Shown here in pieces: positions 47,105 through 59,351 of a stretch of DNA of 64,000 nt. Positions within the stretch are counted from its first letter, which is position 1; the number at the start of each line of letters is the position of its first letter. The notes beneath the pieces were generated by a model. It saw only the letters and a list, made by a program, of their open reading frames with translations. It did no database searches and was not told where the DNA came from. The position numbers were made by a program, and so were the translations under genes. This DNA is from Apiotrichum sp. Y4204 (lineage: Eukaryota > Basidiomycota > Tremellomycetes > Trichosporonales > Trichosporonaceae): assembly GCA_025531455.1 (NCBI GenBank), contig JAMYHL010000086.1, positions 62,652 to 126,651 of the forward strand. The letters are read 5' to 3'.

Positions 47105-48110
47105 CTACAAGTCGTCAAAGGTGCCGTCCTCGTCGAGCTCGCTCATCCACTTCCAGAACTGGGACGAGGGGAATCTGGCGGGTTAGCTTCCTCAGCAGGA
47201 TTATAAACCCACCCGACGCAGTTGTCGTAGCTGCCCTCTATGCTCTCGATGAGGAGGCCGCCGTATCCCTGCGTGTTAGAGCGCCACTGAGGATGCAACA
47301 CGTACCTGGATAGCAAAGCCGCCCGCGCGGTCAATACCCTCCCCATGCTCAATGTACGCCCGTATCGTCTCTTTCTGAGGGTTAGTCTGGCTATGTACTA
47401 TAACCCACGGGGTAGTCGAAAAAGTTGACAATGGTGCGGCACGAGATGCTCTGCAGCTTGAACCCAGGCGACTCGAGGATGGGGTGTGCTGAGAGTTAGC
47501 GAGGGGTGCACGTTAACTCACCAATGACAACGGCCGTGACGACCTCACAGCTCCGTCCAGCCATGAGATCAAGGAGGCGCAGCTGCTCGTCCTTGTTCGC
47601 GGGCTTCTCGAGAATCTCAGAGTGCTCGCCGTGCGCGTCCCCGCCCTCGGCCGTGTCCTTCTCCGGAGGGAAGATGACCACCGTATCCGCTGCCCGTCAG
47701 AGAGAGTTTATCACGACATCCACGCAAACTCACACGCAATGACAATGTCTGCCGGGTCCTCGTCGTTCTCGCGCATCAGGCGCTCGTACACCTCCATTGC
47801 CTACCGTGAGCTTCGGTCAGGCGAATTAGCTCACCTTTTCACCAGCCGTCGCGACGGGATAGTCCCCCAGCCGTCCCTCGAACGTCGATTTCGGGAGGTC
47901 CTCTTCAAACTTGGACGGCACGATCTCGGGTTCAAAGCCCTGCGCAGCGAGTTAGCTGCCAATCAGACTGTCATAACTCACGACGTTTGCGAGAATGTCC
48001 TTCCTCCGGGGGCTGGCCGAGGCGAGGACCACGCGCTTGTCCTTAAGCTTTTCAAAGATGGGCCAAGGCATCGCGCCGGGGCGGACGGGGGAGGGGCGCT
48101 TGTCTGCCAT
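47105..48110 (-). CDS. Maf-family nucleotide pyrophosphatase
   Basis: Eight exons (48110-47982, 47939-47835, 47800-47734, 47689-47522, 47488-47409, 47374-47306, 47268-47213, 47174-47105) give 247 residues. Maf proteins hydrolyse non-canonical nucleoside triphosphates (dTTP, UTP and modified forms) to monophosphates. Hallmarks: VVLASASPRRKDIL at the substrate-binding N-terminus, SDTVVIFPPEKD with the catalytic Asp, a KPANKDEQLRLLDLMAG helix, EHGEGIDRAGGFAIQGYG and the final NCVGFPSSQF. The Asp is preceded by Ser where many members have Ala. All seven introns are 33-44 nt, and each conserved block is split. It is about the size of the Maf half of human ASMTL. The gene is divergent from UTP20 with 330 bp between ATGs, so both may share a promoter. 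Confidence 0.92.
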
Positions 48111-48440
48111 TCTGAGGTTTATGAGATGAGGTGGGAGGAGAAGAGAAGAGAAGAGAGAAATGGAATAGAAATGTCATCTCGTCGTCGTCTTGTCCCTTGC
48201 CTCCACATTTCACTGAAAACAAACTCCACGCTGGGCCTCCACTTTTTCTGGCTGAGGAATTGCACCCGTGGGAAAGTTTCAAGATTTCAAGACCACCCGT
48301 GACCACTCTTTGTGTTCAGATTTGCTCGCCATCATCCACTCTTCCCTCACCATCACTCCCCATCTCTCTCTCATCCTCATTACACACACTCACAGAAAGC
48401 ATAGCGCGACAGGACTCTGTCCGCAGCTAATCTGGCCATT
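48111..48440. promoter_or_regulatory. divergent promoter Maf gene / UTP20
   Basis: 330 bp between start codons. The right half is CT-rich in the UTP20 direction and the left end is purine-rich on the plus strand, so CT-rich for the Maf gene. No TATA box is evident. Confidence 0.55.
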
Positions 48441-51400
48441 ATGTCCGAGCCACCGACAAAACGATTCCGCGTAAGCTGACTTATCCAGGCGAATATCACA
48501 GCTGACAGCCAGTATGCGACGTACAATGAGAAGCTGAGCAGCATCTCGGTGGATGTCGGGAAGCGCAAGGGGATGGCGTGGGAGAAGGAGGAGTTTGGAG
48601 AAGAGGAGCAGAGCGTGAGTTGATTTGCTGTATTTGAACTGACAGCAGAAAACGCCTCTCACGGTTGAGCTCGCACGCCTCGAGCTGCAGGACCTCACGC
48701 TGCCGTATGTCGGCCTCGCCAACGCGATCTTCCCCCTCTCGCGCACGCTTCCCATGACGCTCCTCAATCTTCCTCCCATCTTTGAGACGTTTGGCGACTT
48801 CTTCGCGCGGCTGAAGGAGGGTCAGACACATGTCGACTCGGGCCTCGACTCGGCCCTCTTCCTCCTCCAGGCGCTCTTTGAGACCGTCCTCGGTGAGGCG
48901 GTCGCGTACGTTCCCGAAACTGTCGGAAATCTTGTGCGTGTCGGTGCCCTCCGCGCACTAGAGCCCAAGCTCGTGGAGCGGACATACTCGACTCTCTCGC
49001 TCGTCCTTCGCACCATCTCGCCCACGCTTCTGAAGGCCGAGAACGAGCCCAAGCTCCGCGCAGCATGGATTCAGGTCCGTCCCTTCCTTGGCTTCAACAA
49101 CAAGGCGTATGTTCGGAAATGTATTGCCGACGCGTGGTCCGGCGTCATCCGCAAGGCACGCAGCGACGCCCTTCAGCGCCTCATGTCGGTGCTGAACGAG
49201 GAGCACACGCCCGGTATGGAGGCGGTGTGGACAAGCGCGATGAAGGGCACCACGCACCACCTCCACTCCCGCGCCGTGCCGATCTTCACGGTGCTACTCG
49301 ATGAGCTTGCCGCAAACCCCACTGATGAAGCTGTCGCTACCGTCCGCCGCTCAGTCACCGCGATCGTACACCACTGCTCATCCTCCAACACCGCTCCGCT
49401 CATCGAGCTCGTCATCGCCCGCGTCGCGCCGCAGCCTGCTGCGTCGAGCTCAAAGAACAAGGCGGCACTGGGCTTTGATGCCTCTTCTGCCATTCTCGAC
49501 ATTCTCTCCACCTTCCTCTTCACCCGCAAGGGCAAACGCTTTCCGTCGTCGCAGCTCAAGCCGGCGATGAACAAGCTCCAGACCTTGGTCCCCGAAGTAA
49601 AGACCGTGTCCGAGAGCGACGACGCAAGCACCTGGCGCCGAGCAGTCGTGTCCGCTGTCGTAGGAACCCTCACCGCTGGCCATCTCGCCGAATGGCTCAG
49701 CCCCGGTGTCGCCCTCATCGAAGCGCTGTGGAACGCCCTCAGCACCCCCGAGGCATTCGCCTTTGCCAACATGTGCATTGCATTCAAGTGGGCCGGCGTA
49801 GAGCAGTTCCTCCTAGCGCACATTGCGAAGGCGGCCCTCACCGGCCTCAAGGACGATCCCCTTCCGACTCTTGTTCTCCTGAACAACCTCGCTGCCGCGG
49901 GTTTCCTCACTGGTGGATTGAGCAACGTGCAGGGTGGCCGCTGGCGTGCAACTCTGGTCAAGGCGCTCGGTGAGCGTCTTGGCGAGATCCGTGAAAGCGC
50001 CCTTGATGTGCCGGAACTTCGCCTCCTTGGCCAGGTTCTCACCCTTGTCCCTCATCTTGCGGGCGAGGGACCACACTTTGCGCCTCACCTCCTCGCGATC
50101 CTCGACCGCGTCACGTCCTCGAAGGGCAAGAAGGCTCATGGTCCTGCGAATGCCGAGGCCGCACAAGATGACTTCGTCAACGCTGGAGTGTGGAATAACT
50201 CGCACATTGTCGGTCATCTTCTTGCCACTCTCTTCCAGCTCGCCCTCCGCGGGCCGACTGCCACTCAAGACGAGATCAAGGCGCATTTTGAGAACCACAA
50301 GCTTTTCGACACTCTGCTCAAAAACTGGTCGTGGAGCCACGAGGTGCTTGAGCAGACCGCGGAGTTTGTGGGACTTTGGTCGGATTCTGTTTCGTGAGTT
50401 AGAGAAATAGGAAGAGACAACTGACATCAGTCTGAACGACAGTGTTCACCTCCTTCCCGCAAATCTGCTATCTGCCGATTCGTCGCTGCGGTTATCCTCG
50501 CTCAAGGTTCTTGCCGTGTCGAGTCGCGACGCATCGCCCACTTCCGCGGCCATCTGGGATCTCTGCATCGCGGTCGAGCAGTCCGAGATGACGCTTAAAA
50601 ATGTCCGCGAACGCACCACCCACATTGGCCGGCTTGGTCGCTACCTGGCAGGCCAGACAGATCCTACAGACGACGTATCCGCCACAGTGAACGCCGCCAT
50701 CACATATCTCATCGCGCAGCTCAAGGTCAACTTCCGGCCAGTGTGGGCAGAAACTGTCACGCAGCTCAATTCTCTCGTCCCAGCGCACGCCGAAAAGATC
50801 TGGACGATGGTATGGAACGAGCTGCAGAAGACGATTGTGGCCGACAAGGCTGTCCTCCCAGACCTCGGACTGACTAACCCCGCGTGGATGTCGCAAAAAT
50901 TCGAGGCTGAGGCCGACGACGGGGACGACGACGAAGAGCATGAGTTCCGCTGCACTGCGCTTGCCAAGGGCCGCGCGGCTGTCACCCGCACCTGGTCCGA
51001 GAATAATGATACCACCAAGCTCGATGTGGCTGAGATTCCCGTGAGCTCATTTGTGCCCTGATGGTAGCTGACATCAGGCCCAGCGCTCTGCCGACCGTCT
51101 CGATGTCCTCAGCTACGAGACGCAGCTGCTGGCAGTTCTCACTGCTACACCTTCGATGGCAGAGAAGCACACGCGTATGATTGTCCCAGTTGTTCTCGCT
51201 ATTGCTGGTGCGGAATCGGACGCCGACGTCGCGGTGGATCACCTCTCCACCCGCCAGCTGCAGAATCGCACAATCAGCTTCCTCGATCTTCTCGCAAAGT
51301 TCGTGAACCCGAAGGCAGCTTTCCGCTCCGCGGAGCTGCACGAACTATATTTGTCGCTCCTCGCAAAGGGCGAGCCGAAGGTGCAAAGCGTGGCGCTCAA

Positions 51401-54400
51401 GTGTCTCATGACATACAAGTCGCCGAACCTTACTCCATACGCAGAACGCTTGAGCAATCTGCTTGAGGACTCAAAGTTCCGTGACGAGCTTGCACACTTG
51501 GACTTTGGCGCGGAGTCGGAGCTGATCGAGCCGCCACACCGCCCGGAATTCCTCGACGTCGCGATCCGCCTCCTCTACGGCATCATGATGTCCCGTCGTG
51601 CCCGCAGTAGCACAGCGCAAGGCCAGGGCGCAAGGAAGCAGGCCGTCCTTACTGCCCTCTCTGGCGCTAGCCCAGAGGAGCTCAAGACCCTCGTGGATCT
51701 CATGCTCGAGCCGCTTGGTGGCCTCGAGGATGCGGAGCCTGCTGCCCTCGACAAGGTCACTATTACCGCCCCCGGCCGCCAGCAGCTCGGTTTCCTTACC
51801 TTCCTCGCTGATGTGCTCAAGTACGTTGGCCCGCAGACGTCTCCCTACTGGCCGCGGATTATGGGTGCCACCATTGTTCTTGTTCGTCAGGCGCAGGAGG
51901 CGATCGACGCCGAGGCGAACATCAAGGATGATGAAGAGGCGGTAGAGGAGGAAGACGTTGACGAGGAGGACGACAAGGGCGCCGCTCCTCTCCGCTCCAT
52001 TCGTTCCATCGGTCTCAAACGCATTGTGCAGTTCCTTCGCTTCAATGTCATCGAATACGACTTTACCCCCTACCTTCCCGCCCTCTTCAAGGGTGTCATC
52101 TCGCCACGTCTCGCTCGCCTAGACGTAGAGAACACTCAGGCACCGAGTGGTACTCTCGACGTTATTGCGGCCCTCTGTGCGTCTCCCGACACGGCCACCG
52201 CTCTGGCCAACTTGGACGAGCGCACCCTTCCCAAGACATTTGCGTGCATGACCGCTGTCAAGGTCAAGCCGCCTGTCATCCTCCGCGTGTTCGATGTTAT
52301 TGACTCCCTTCTTGAGGAGGAGGACACAGTGCAGACTGTGCTTCTTCCGCATGTCCGCTCTCTGATTGACAACATCATCGAGCTTGTGGCGTCGCTCCGC
52401 GCCAACGCCAATGAGGACATTATGCGCCGACTCCTCACTATCCTCTCCCGACTCAGCGCCGTCGTCACCGACGGCACCCAGGCGCAGCAGCTTGCGACCC
52501 TCCTGGGGCCCATGCTCCGCCAGCCTGGCCGTCAGGTACCCGAGAAGGCCAAGGTCAACATTCTCGTCACTCTTCAGCGGCTGTACAGCATCTCGCCGGA
52601 TTTCAAGGACCCGACCTCCAAGTTCTTTAGCCAGAACTACGACATGATCTCCAACCTCTTCCAGTCGCTGTATCTCCCCACGTCGAGACGCGCGCTCGTC
52701 GCCGCGCTGGAGACGTTTGGTGAGGCAGACGCATCGGTGGTCGAGAGCATTGCGCTCGTTGCCAATCTGAACGCGTACCGCGTCAAGCGCATGGATGAGC
52801 CTGATTTCGACCGCCGTCTGGACGCGTTCGCGCGCATCAACGATGCCGCAGACGAGGAGCTCTTCACGACTGCCCGCCAATGGCTCCCGATCATCCGCTC
52901 AGCTCTGTTCTTTGTCCAGGATCCCGAGGAACTGTCGCTTCGTACCAACGCGGGCACGCTCCTCCGCCGCTTCATCTCGCTAGCGGCTGGCGAGGAGGGT
53001 CCTCTTGTTGACACCGTCCAGGTCGTCATTCTTCCATCCTTGCGCCGCATCCTGCTCTCTAAGATTGAGCTTGTGCGTAACGAGGTGCTCCTTGTGCTCT
53101 CCCACGCGGTCAAGACTTCGGCTCTCCCCGTGCTTGTCGAGATGAAGCCGCTCCTCGGCGAGGACGACGAGACGAACATTTTCGTCAATATCGCGCACAT
53201 CCAGGTACATCGTCGTGCGCGTGCCGTCCGCCGTCTGAGGGACATCGTCTCGGACGAGGAGGTGACGATCCGTGAGACTACGCTCGCCACCATCTGGCTG
53301 CCTGTGCTGGAGCACATCATTTCCGGTGCCACAGATGTCACCGATCACCACTTTGTCAATGAGGCCATCACTTCCATTGGTGCCCTTGCTGGCCGACTGT
53401 CATGGGGCCGCTACAACGCACTTTTGATGCGCTTTATCCGCCTCGGCAAGCCTACCTCCAAGCAGCAGAAGTTCTACATCCGCTGCGTGTCAAGCATCAT
53501 TGACAACTTCCACTTTGACCTCAAGTCGGATGTGCGTGTCGGTGACGCGGTCGATGATGATGCCGAGGTGGACAGCGACAAGACTCTGGCCGACAGCGAA
53601 ACGACTTTGGCCGATTCAGCAACGCTTGCTGCCGAGTCGCTGATTGTTGAGCCGCCCGTGAACCCAGCTGAGCGCATCACCGAGGTCGTCCTCACGCGTC
53701 TTCTGCCCACTCTTGAGTCGTTCGTCAGCCAGAAGAGCGAGACAGAGGATACGGTTCGTATCCCCGTGGCGCTTGGTATTATCAAGCTTGCTAGCCAGCT
53801 GCCCACCGAGTCGAGCGACAACGAGATCCTCCGCATTGTCACCACGGTGTCGCAAATCCTTCGCTCCAAGGACCAGGACACGCGTGATATCGCGCGCGAC
53901 ACCATCGGCAAAATTGCCGTTTTCCTCGGCCCGACCTGGCTCGTGCGCGTACTGCGTGAGCTCCGGACGGCACTTCAGCGCGGCCCCCAGAAGCACGTAC
54001 TCGCAGTCGCTGCCCACAGCATCTTAGTGCATGCGACAACCGAGGCCGCCGACCGGTTTTCCGACCTCGACGCGGCTATCACTGATGCGGTCGAGATTGC
54101 CGCTGAGGTCATCTGGGGCGAGAGCGGCAAGGACACGGCTGCGGAGGGCTTCAAGACCAAGATGCGTGAGGTCCGCGGCGCCGCTAACCGCGCCAACGAC
54201 ACGTTCCAGCTCGTTGCACGCCTGTGCTCTCCCAGCAAAATCTCAGCCGTGCTCGCACCCGTCCGTGAGATCATGCACGTCTCGCAGGCCGTCAAGACGA
54301 TGCTGCAGGTCGATGAGGTGCTCCGCCGTATCGCGCTTGGCTTGAACGCCAACTCGATGATCGCGCCGCAGGACATTCTCAACCTCTGCTTCTCGCTCAT

Positions 54401-56649
54401 CAACGGAAACAGCCGCTACCTCAAGCCGAAGAAGAAGGAGGCTAAACAGGCGAAGACCAAGGCTGACCGCTTCACTGTGCAGATGAAGCGCAAGGCCGAT
54501 GACGAGGAGGACATGTACCCGCAGAACGCGTACAAGTTTGTCTCCTTCGGTCTCGAGCTCTTTGTTACCGCGTTCCGTCGCGGCAAGTTCGACTTTGAGA
54601 ATGTGGATATTCTCGCCCGTCTGGGGCCGCTCGTGAACGCCATCGGTAACACCCTTTACTCGCCCAAGGCAGACATTCTCATCCTCGGTCTCAAGGCCAC
54701 CGCCGCAGTTGCACGCTGCCCGGTGCCGCAGCTGGATTCCGCCCTGCCCGCGTTTGTGACCAACATTTTCAAGATCATCAAGAATGCTGGTGGTACCGCC
54801 GAGTCAGAGGTCGCCCAGACTGCGCTCAAAACCCTCGCCGTTCTCATCCGCGACTGCAAGGCGACGCAGGTATCCGACTCGCAGCTCAAGTACCTCATTG
54901 AGGTCGTCGGCCCTGATCTCGAGGACCACGAACGCCAGTCGGCAATCTTCACCGTGCTTCGTGCGGTCGTCGCACGCAAGTTTGTCGTTCCCGAGATTTA
55001 CGACCTCATGGACCGCGTCTCATCCATTATGGTCACGTCGCAGAGCACGCACGTGCAGGAGCTCTGCCGCGGCGTGCTCATGCAGTTCCTCCTCGACTAC
55101 CCGCAGGGCGCTGGCCGACTCAAGGCGCAGATGACGTTCCTCGCTCGCAACCTCGATTATGTGTTTGAGAGTGGTCGTGTCTCAGTCATGGAGGTCCTCT
55201 CCGCCGTGTTCAACAAATTCTCTGGCGAGCTTCTTGCGGAATACGCCGACCTCTTCTTCGTCGCGCTTGTTGCTGTCGTCGCGAATGACGAGAGCGAAAA
55301 GTGCAGGAACATGGCCGGCGCTCTCCTGCAGCAGCTGTTCGTGACTGTTGACGAAACACACCAGACGAAGATGCTGGGTGTTCTGAAGTCGTGGGTTGGT
55401 GGTGACGACGACGCCCTCGCTTCCGCCGCGCTGTCCGTGTTTGGTCTCCTGTGTGAGGCCGAGGACGCGCCGGAGGACCTCTTCACCCAAGTACCTGCGG
55501 TCATCAACCCCGTCCTTCGCTCCAGCGCCACTACGCTCGCCAAGGCCGAGGCGGCAGGCGACGATGACGCTGTTTTCTCTATGGATCATGCCCGGCCGCA
55601 GGCTGCGCTGGCTGTCGCTGCCAAGGCGATGCGCGCACCTCGCGTTCCGGACAGCCTGCGCTGGCCGGATATCGTCGCCCACCTTCTTTTCCCCCACCAA
55701 TGGGTCCGCTTTGGTGCTGCACGAGCTCTTGCCATTCTCTTCGCCACTCGCCCTGCCGGTGGTTCCGACCATGACGCCATCTCCCTCCTTGGCCAGGACC
55801 TCCTGCTCGACATTGCGCGGAAGAGCTGCATCCTCCTCGGTGGCAGCAAGGGTGCCGAGGGCGAGGACGTTGTCGTCGATGCCAAGCTCGCGGATCAGTT
55901 GGTCAAGCTCCTCTGGAACATCTCCAAGCACTGGGCGGCATCGGACCAGAGCACCGACGAGGAGCTCAAGGCCAAGCTGGAGGCGGAAGACGATGATGAG
56001 GGTCAGGAAGAGGACCCGCACGCCCGCCCGCTCACATGGCTCATGTCGCGCACGTCCTTCCTCGCCCGGCGCCTCATCATCAACCGTCCCAATGCCAACG
56101 ACACGCTCCCAGGACAGCCGCTCGAGTGGACCGGACCCGTCATGTCCATTTTGCGGTTCTTTGCTGGCGTGTTCGAGGCACTCTCGCCCAAGCAATCGCG
56201 CCAGTTCCTCGTTCACATTCTCTCTCCCATTTACCGCATCCTCGACGAAAACGGAGACCTTGTGGGCCTCGAAGGCGCAGGCGGAATTGGTACGTACACA
56301 GGTAATATATTCGGAGCAGATACTGACTTTTCAGATGAGCTTCGTCAGCTCGCCACTGAGGTTCGCGACCACGTGCAGAACAAGGTTGGCACCACGACCT
56401 TCAGCAAGACATGGGAGAAGCTGCGCCGCAAGGTCAGCGAGAAGCGCGCCGAGCGTCGCGAGGCCCGCTCCCGCCTCGCTGTTGCGGACCCACGCGCATG
56501 GGCGCTTCGCCAGGAAAAGCGCAGCGCAAACAAGAAGGAGAGCAAGAAGCGCAAAGTCAACGCGTACATGTGAGTACCTGGTGACGGTTTGCGCTCGACA
56601 GCTACTGACCATCAGTGACCACAAGCGCGCACGCCCGAAGCGGGCATAA
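48441..56649 (+). CDS. UTP20: U3 snoRNP-associated ribosome biogenesis factor Utp20
   Basis: Seven exons (48441-48470, 48513-48614, 48649-50393, 50431-51040, 51078-56289, 56335-56569, 56616-56649) give about 2655 residues; yeast Utp20 has 2493 and human 2785. It is a HEAT-repeat scaffold of the small-subunit processome needed for 18S rRNA maturation in the nucleolus. The start FRYATYNEKL, the block VRPFLGFNNKAYVRKCIADA and the C-terminal QFLVHILSPIYRILDENG, DELRQLATEV and the Arg/Lys-rich tail (KRRKVNAY-like, ending DHKRARPKRA) fit Utp20. The centre is a continuous helical-repeat series with acidic loops (EEAVEEEDVDEEDD; EDDDEGQEED). The intron at 56290-56334 (GTACGT...TTTTCAG) is 45 nt, a multiple of three and open, so it could be retained without a frameshift. 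Most of the protein lies on one 5.2 kb exon. Confidence 0.93.
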
Positions 56650-56887
56650 ACCCATGCTTGTCATTGCAGGCGCCCGGATCGGTTTTACAACTTAGATAGA
56701 TACCCAGCATAGGATCCATACCGATGTCACTTTTTGTCAACACTTCTGGGCGGCAATGGTGGAGGAGACGAACACTGTCCTCTTCTTTTCAGCTTTCGTC
56801 TGCTTGCTCCTCGAGCTAGCCGAGTTTGATCCTCATATCCTCATATTCTCAGCTGCCTCTCCATAAGATCCAAAAACGCAAAACGAA
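56650..56887. other. 3' flank of UTP20 and of the tRNA
   Basis: 238 bp, AT-richer than the coding sequence. A T-rich tract downstream of the tRNA on the minus strand would serve as Pol III terminator, for example near 56873-56886. No gene seen. Confidence 0.4.
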
Positions 56888-56977
56888 TGCCCCGTAGCCG
56901 ACTTGAACGACTGACCTTGTCATGATCAGATGAATCTCGGATACTAGTGACACGCTCTACCACTGAGCTAACGGGGC
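56888..56977 (-). tRNA. tRNA-Thr (AGU anticodon) with 18-nt intron
   Basis: The minus strand folds into a full cloverleaf. Acceptor GCCCCGT pairs with ACGGGGC (7 bp). The D-stem is GCTC/GAGC, the anticodon stem TGTCA/TGACA, and the T-stem AGTCG/CGGCT around TTCAAGT. The anticodon loop reads CT-AGT-A, then an 18-nt insert at the canonical position after base 37, then A. Spliced length 72, discriminator base A. The anticodon AGU (inosine-modified) decodes ACU/ACC threonine codons. Confidence 0.9.
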
Positions 56978-57484
56978 AGATGTCGAACGCGAAACGGCGT
57001 GACGGTGGGAATCTGCTAACAGAGGCTGCTTGAAGAAGCTTCTCGTGAGGTTGACCAAATGGATCTGAACAAGTACGACGGCAAGGAGGAATTACAGTAC
57101 TTATGGCACTACTGGGAAGAGAAACACTTCATAATATCGAGGACGGATGTCGGAGTTATCTCGGAAGAACATGACGACCCACCGAACTCCGGCTCGCCAC
57201 ATTTCTCACCCCTATTTCTCGGGCTCATTCCCTTCTGTTCTCCCTGCACTGCACTTATCACCTCACCGTCCCCGGCTTCAGTTTGTAGAATGGGCTTGCC
57301 AACCTGTCGTGGTGTGCCGACACCCACGCCGTTCGGTCGGAGCCGACGGCCCGTGCTCCTCCAGTCTAAGGAACTGTGAGGCGTTCGACAATTGATGCAT
57401 CAAATCTTTGCACTTTCTCTCGCACTTTTGCAATACAACTAACCTCAAAGTCTCTACTAACCACTGATGTTCGCAGGTCGTCGC
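56978..57484. other. intergenic, tRNA to the next minus-strand gene
   Basis: 507 bp. A 106-codon plus-strand frame at 57059-57379 has an uninformative translation and no splice context. Otherwise empty. Confidence 0.45.
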
Positions 57485-58632
57485 TCACTCCTCCATAATG
57501 GTCGGCAGCTGAGCAAAGCATGGCATTGGGTCGACACTGATGCGCGGCCGCGTCCCAGACTTATGAGTGTGGGAGCGGGTGGGAGATGATGGGGAGGTCA
57601 TGGAGGCACTGCCGGTGTCAAAAGGCTGCTGAGGGCTGAGTACCGATGGGTCTCCTTCGCACTCTTCTTCGAAGTCTTTGCAGTCAGCCGTAGCTGTCAT
57701 AAAGACAGAAAAGTGCCTCGAGCCGCACTTTCGAGATGACGGTGGGGAAACGGACCCTTTTCGGGAAATACTGCTCATCGGCGTGCAGTCACTGCAGCTC
57801 TCAAGATGAATCTCAGGAAGAGAAGGGCCACGGTATTCCTCTCCCGCGGAGCTCATCTCAATGTCGTCGGTGATGCTTGTCGTCTTTCGAGCGGTAGGTT
57901 TAGGCAAGTCGAGGTGGCCGGACACGCGGTCCAGAACCGTAAATCCAGCTGGCCCGCCGCAGTCATCCACGTCCATGGGCTGGAGGCGCTTTGTGGGCGC
58001 GAGGCGCTGATTGCGGAATAAGTCGGCGTCAAGGAAAGGATTGTCGGCGTCGAGGAAAGGATCGCCGCTGGTGGGAGGAAGGAGAGGGCGGCGGACGCGC
58101 TCCAGCTCGGGCTTTCCATATGTCAAACGGACGCGGACGGGCTTGGGCGGGGTGTTGGGTTCTGAGGTCAGCAGAGTCAAACAGCCTACTCACTGCACCA
58201 GGAGGGGAGTGTGTCCTTCCAGGACTGATCGCGCACGACGTCAGTGCGCCATCCACGAACGCGTTCGGATGCCGAGGCGGAGAGGAGCCGTTCCACAAAC
58301 GGTGTGGTGTCTGACGGCCCACTAGCGTAGAACGGGTTGTCGGGCGGGTTGTTGGCGGGGCGGTGGGACTGAGTGGCAAGGGGGATCTGCGACCGCGGAG
58401 AAAGGGACTGCAAAGGAGAGACAGGTGGCGAGTAAGTCCACCACGGGATGTCTTCAGGAAACTCCGTTGGGTTGTACCGGGCACGCTCTCGAGTCCTGAG
58501 CCATGTGGGCCATGACGAACTCGGGTCGTTGAGAAGTGCACCCCGCATGCGGGGTGAGCTCTGCGTCGACTGGGATCCACGGCATGAGCGGGGAAGGGGT
58601 GAAGGGGGTGTGTCGCGCGGTGACCTGGCCAT
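57485..58632 (-). CDS. disordered Ser/Pro-rich protein with DPF/NPF motifs
   Basis: Two exons (58632-58194, 58161-57485) across a 32-nt intron give 371 residues. Not recognised. The whole protein is Ser/Pro-rich and mostly disordered. A short conserved-looking block FPEDIPWWTYSPPVSP lies near residue 65. A perfect local duplication gives GDPFLDADNPFLDADLF, and another NPF occurs in DNPFYASG. DPF binds clathrin-adaptor ears and NPF binds EH domains, so an endocytic or cortical role is possible, but three tripeptides are weak evidence. Several S-P and T-P sites are present (MARSPRDTPPSPLP). No signal peptide or membrane segment. Confidence 0.72.
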
Positions 58633-59351
58633 GGGGAGGTCTATAATTCCGGCGTCGCTGTTGAGGTAGAAGGGAAGTTGGAGCGAAGCTTGGAGGAGGG
58701 ATTAAGATTGGTGATGATGATATGCGAGGAATGAGAAGATCGTGAAGATTGTCGTTGAGAGCGGAATGCGCAGTGATCAAACAGGCTCACTGTAAATGAG
58801 TGTACAGACAAACAATGACAAAGGACAAGGTGGGGGGGTGGGGGATTGTGAAAAGGATGACGAGGATGAGAGTGGATGTTTTGATGATGAGGCTGTTGAC
58901 GGACATGACTGGACTGGATGTTTGGTTTGTTAGTGTGTGGGCTCTGTGTGCCTCGTCTAATCCCGTTGGATAACGCCGACAACACAACATACAGCGAGTG
59001 TGTGTGCATTGCTCGTGAGAAGGGTAGGCTCGACTAGATGCACGATACGATACACACACGGATTATTCAAAGAGATGCAGAAGAAATTTCTTGTGGATGT
59101 CATTCTCAAAAGTCGTTGTTGATATGACGTCATTCCGGAAAGGAAATCTTATCAGCGACGATCGGCGCGAATCGGCGACTTGGCACCGCCCGACGACCTG
59201 CTTGCCCCCCGTCATCCCCGGTGTCAGTGGTGAGTAGGCACTTGGGGCTGCATATGTTCTGTACTGTATAGGCACAAGAGAAAGTCCTTGATCGATTCAG
59301 CCAGACGGCCAAAGCCCGTTACTTCCCGAGCACATGCGGTGAGATGCCTCC
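58633..59351. other. intergenic upstream of the DPF/NPF gene
   Basis: 719 bp. On the minus strand the part just upstream of 58632 is rich in C, T and A, with CA and TC words through about 58900, as in other leaders here. The right end is the 3' flank of the GPI-protein gene. No gene seen. Confidence 0.5.

Noticed and set aside
55182..56216. 344-codon minus-strand ORF
   Set aside because: Antisense of UTP20.
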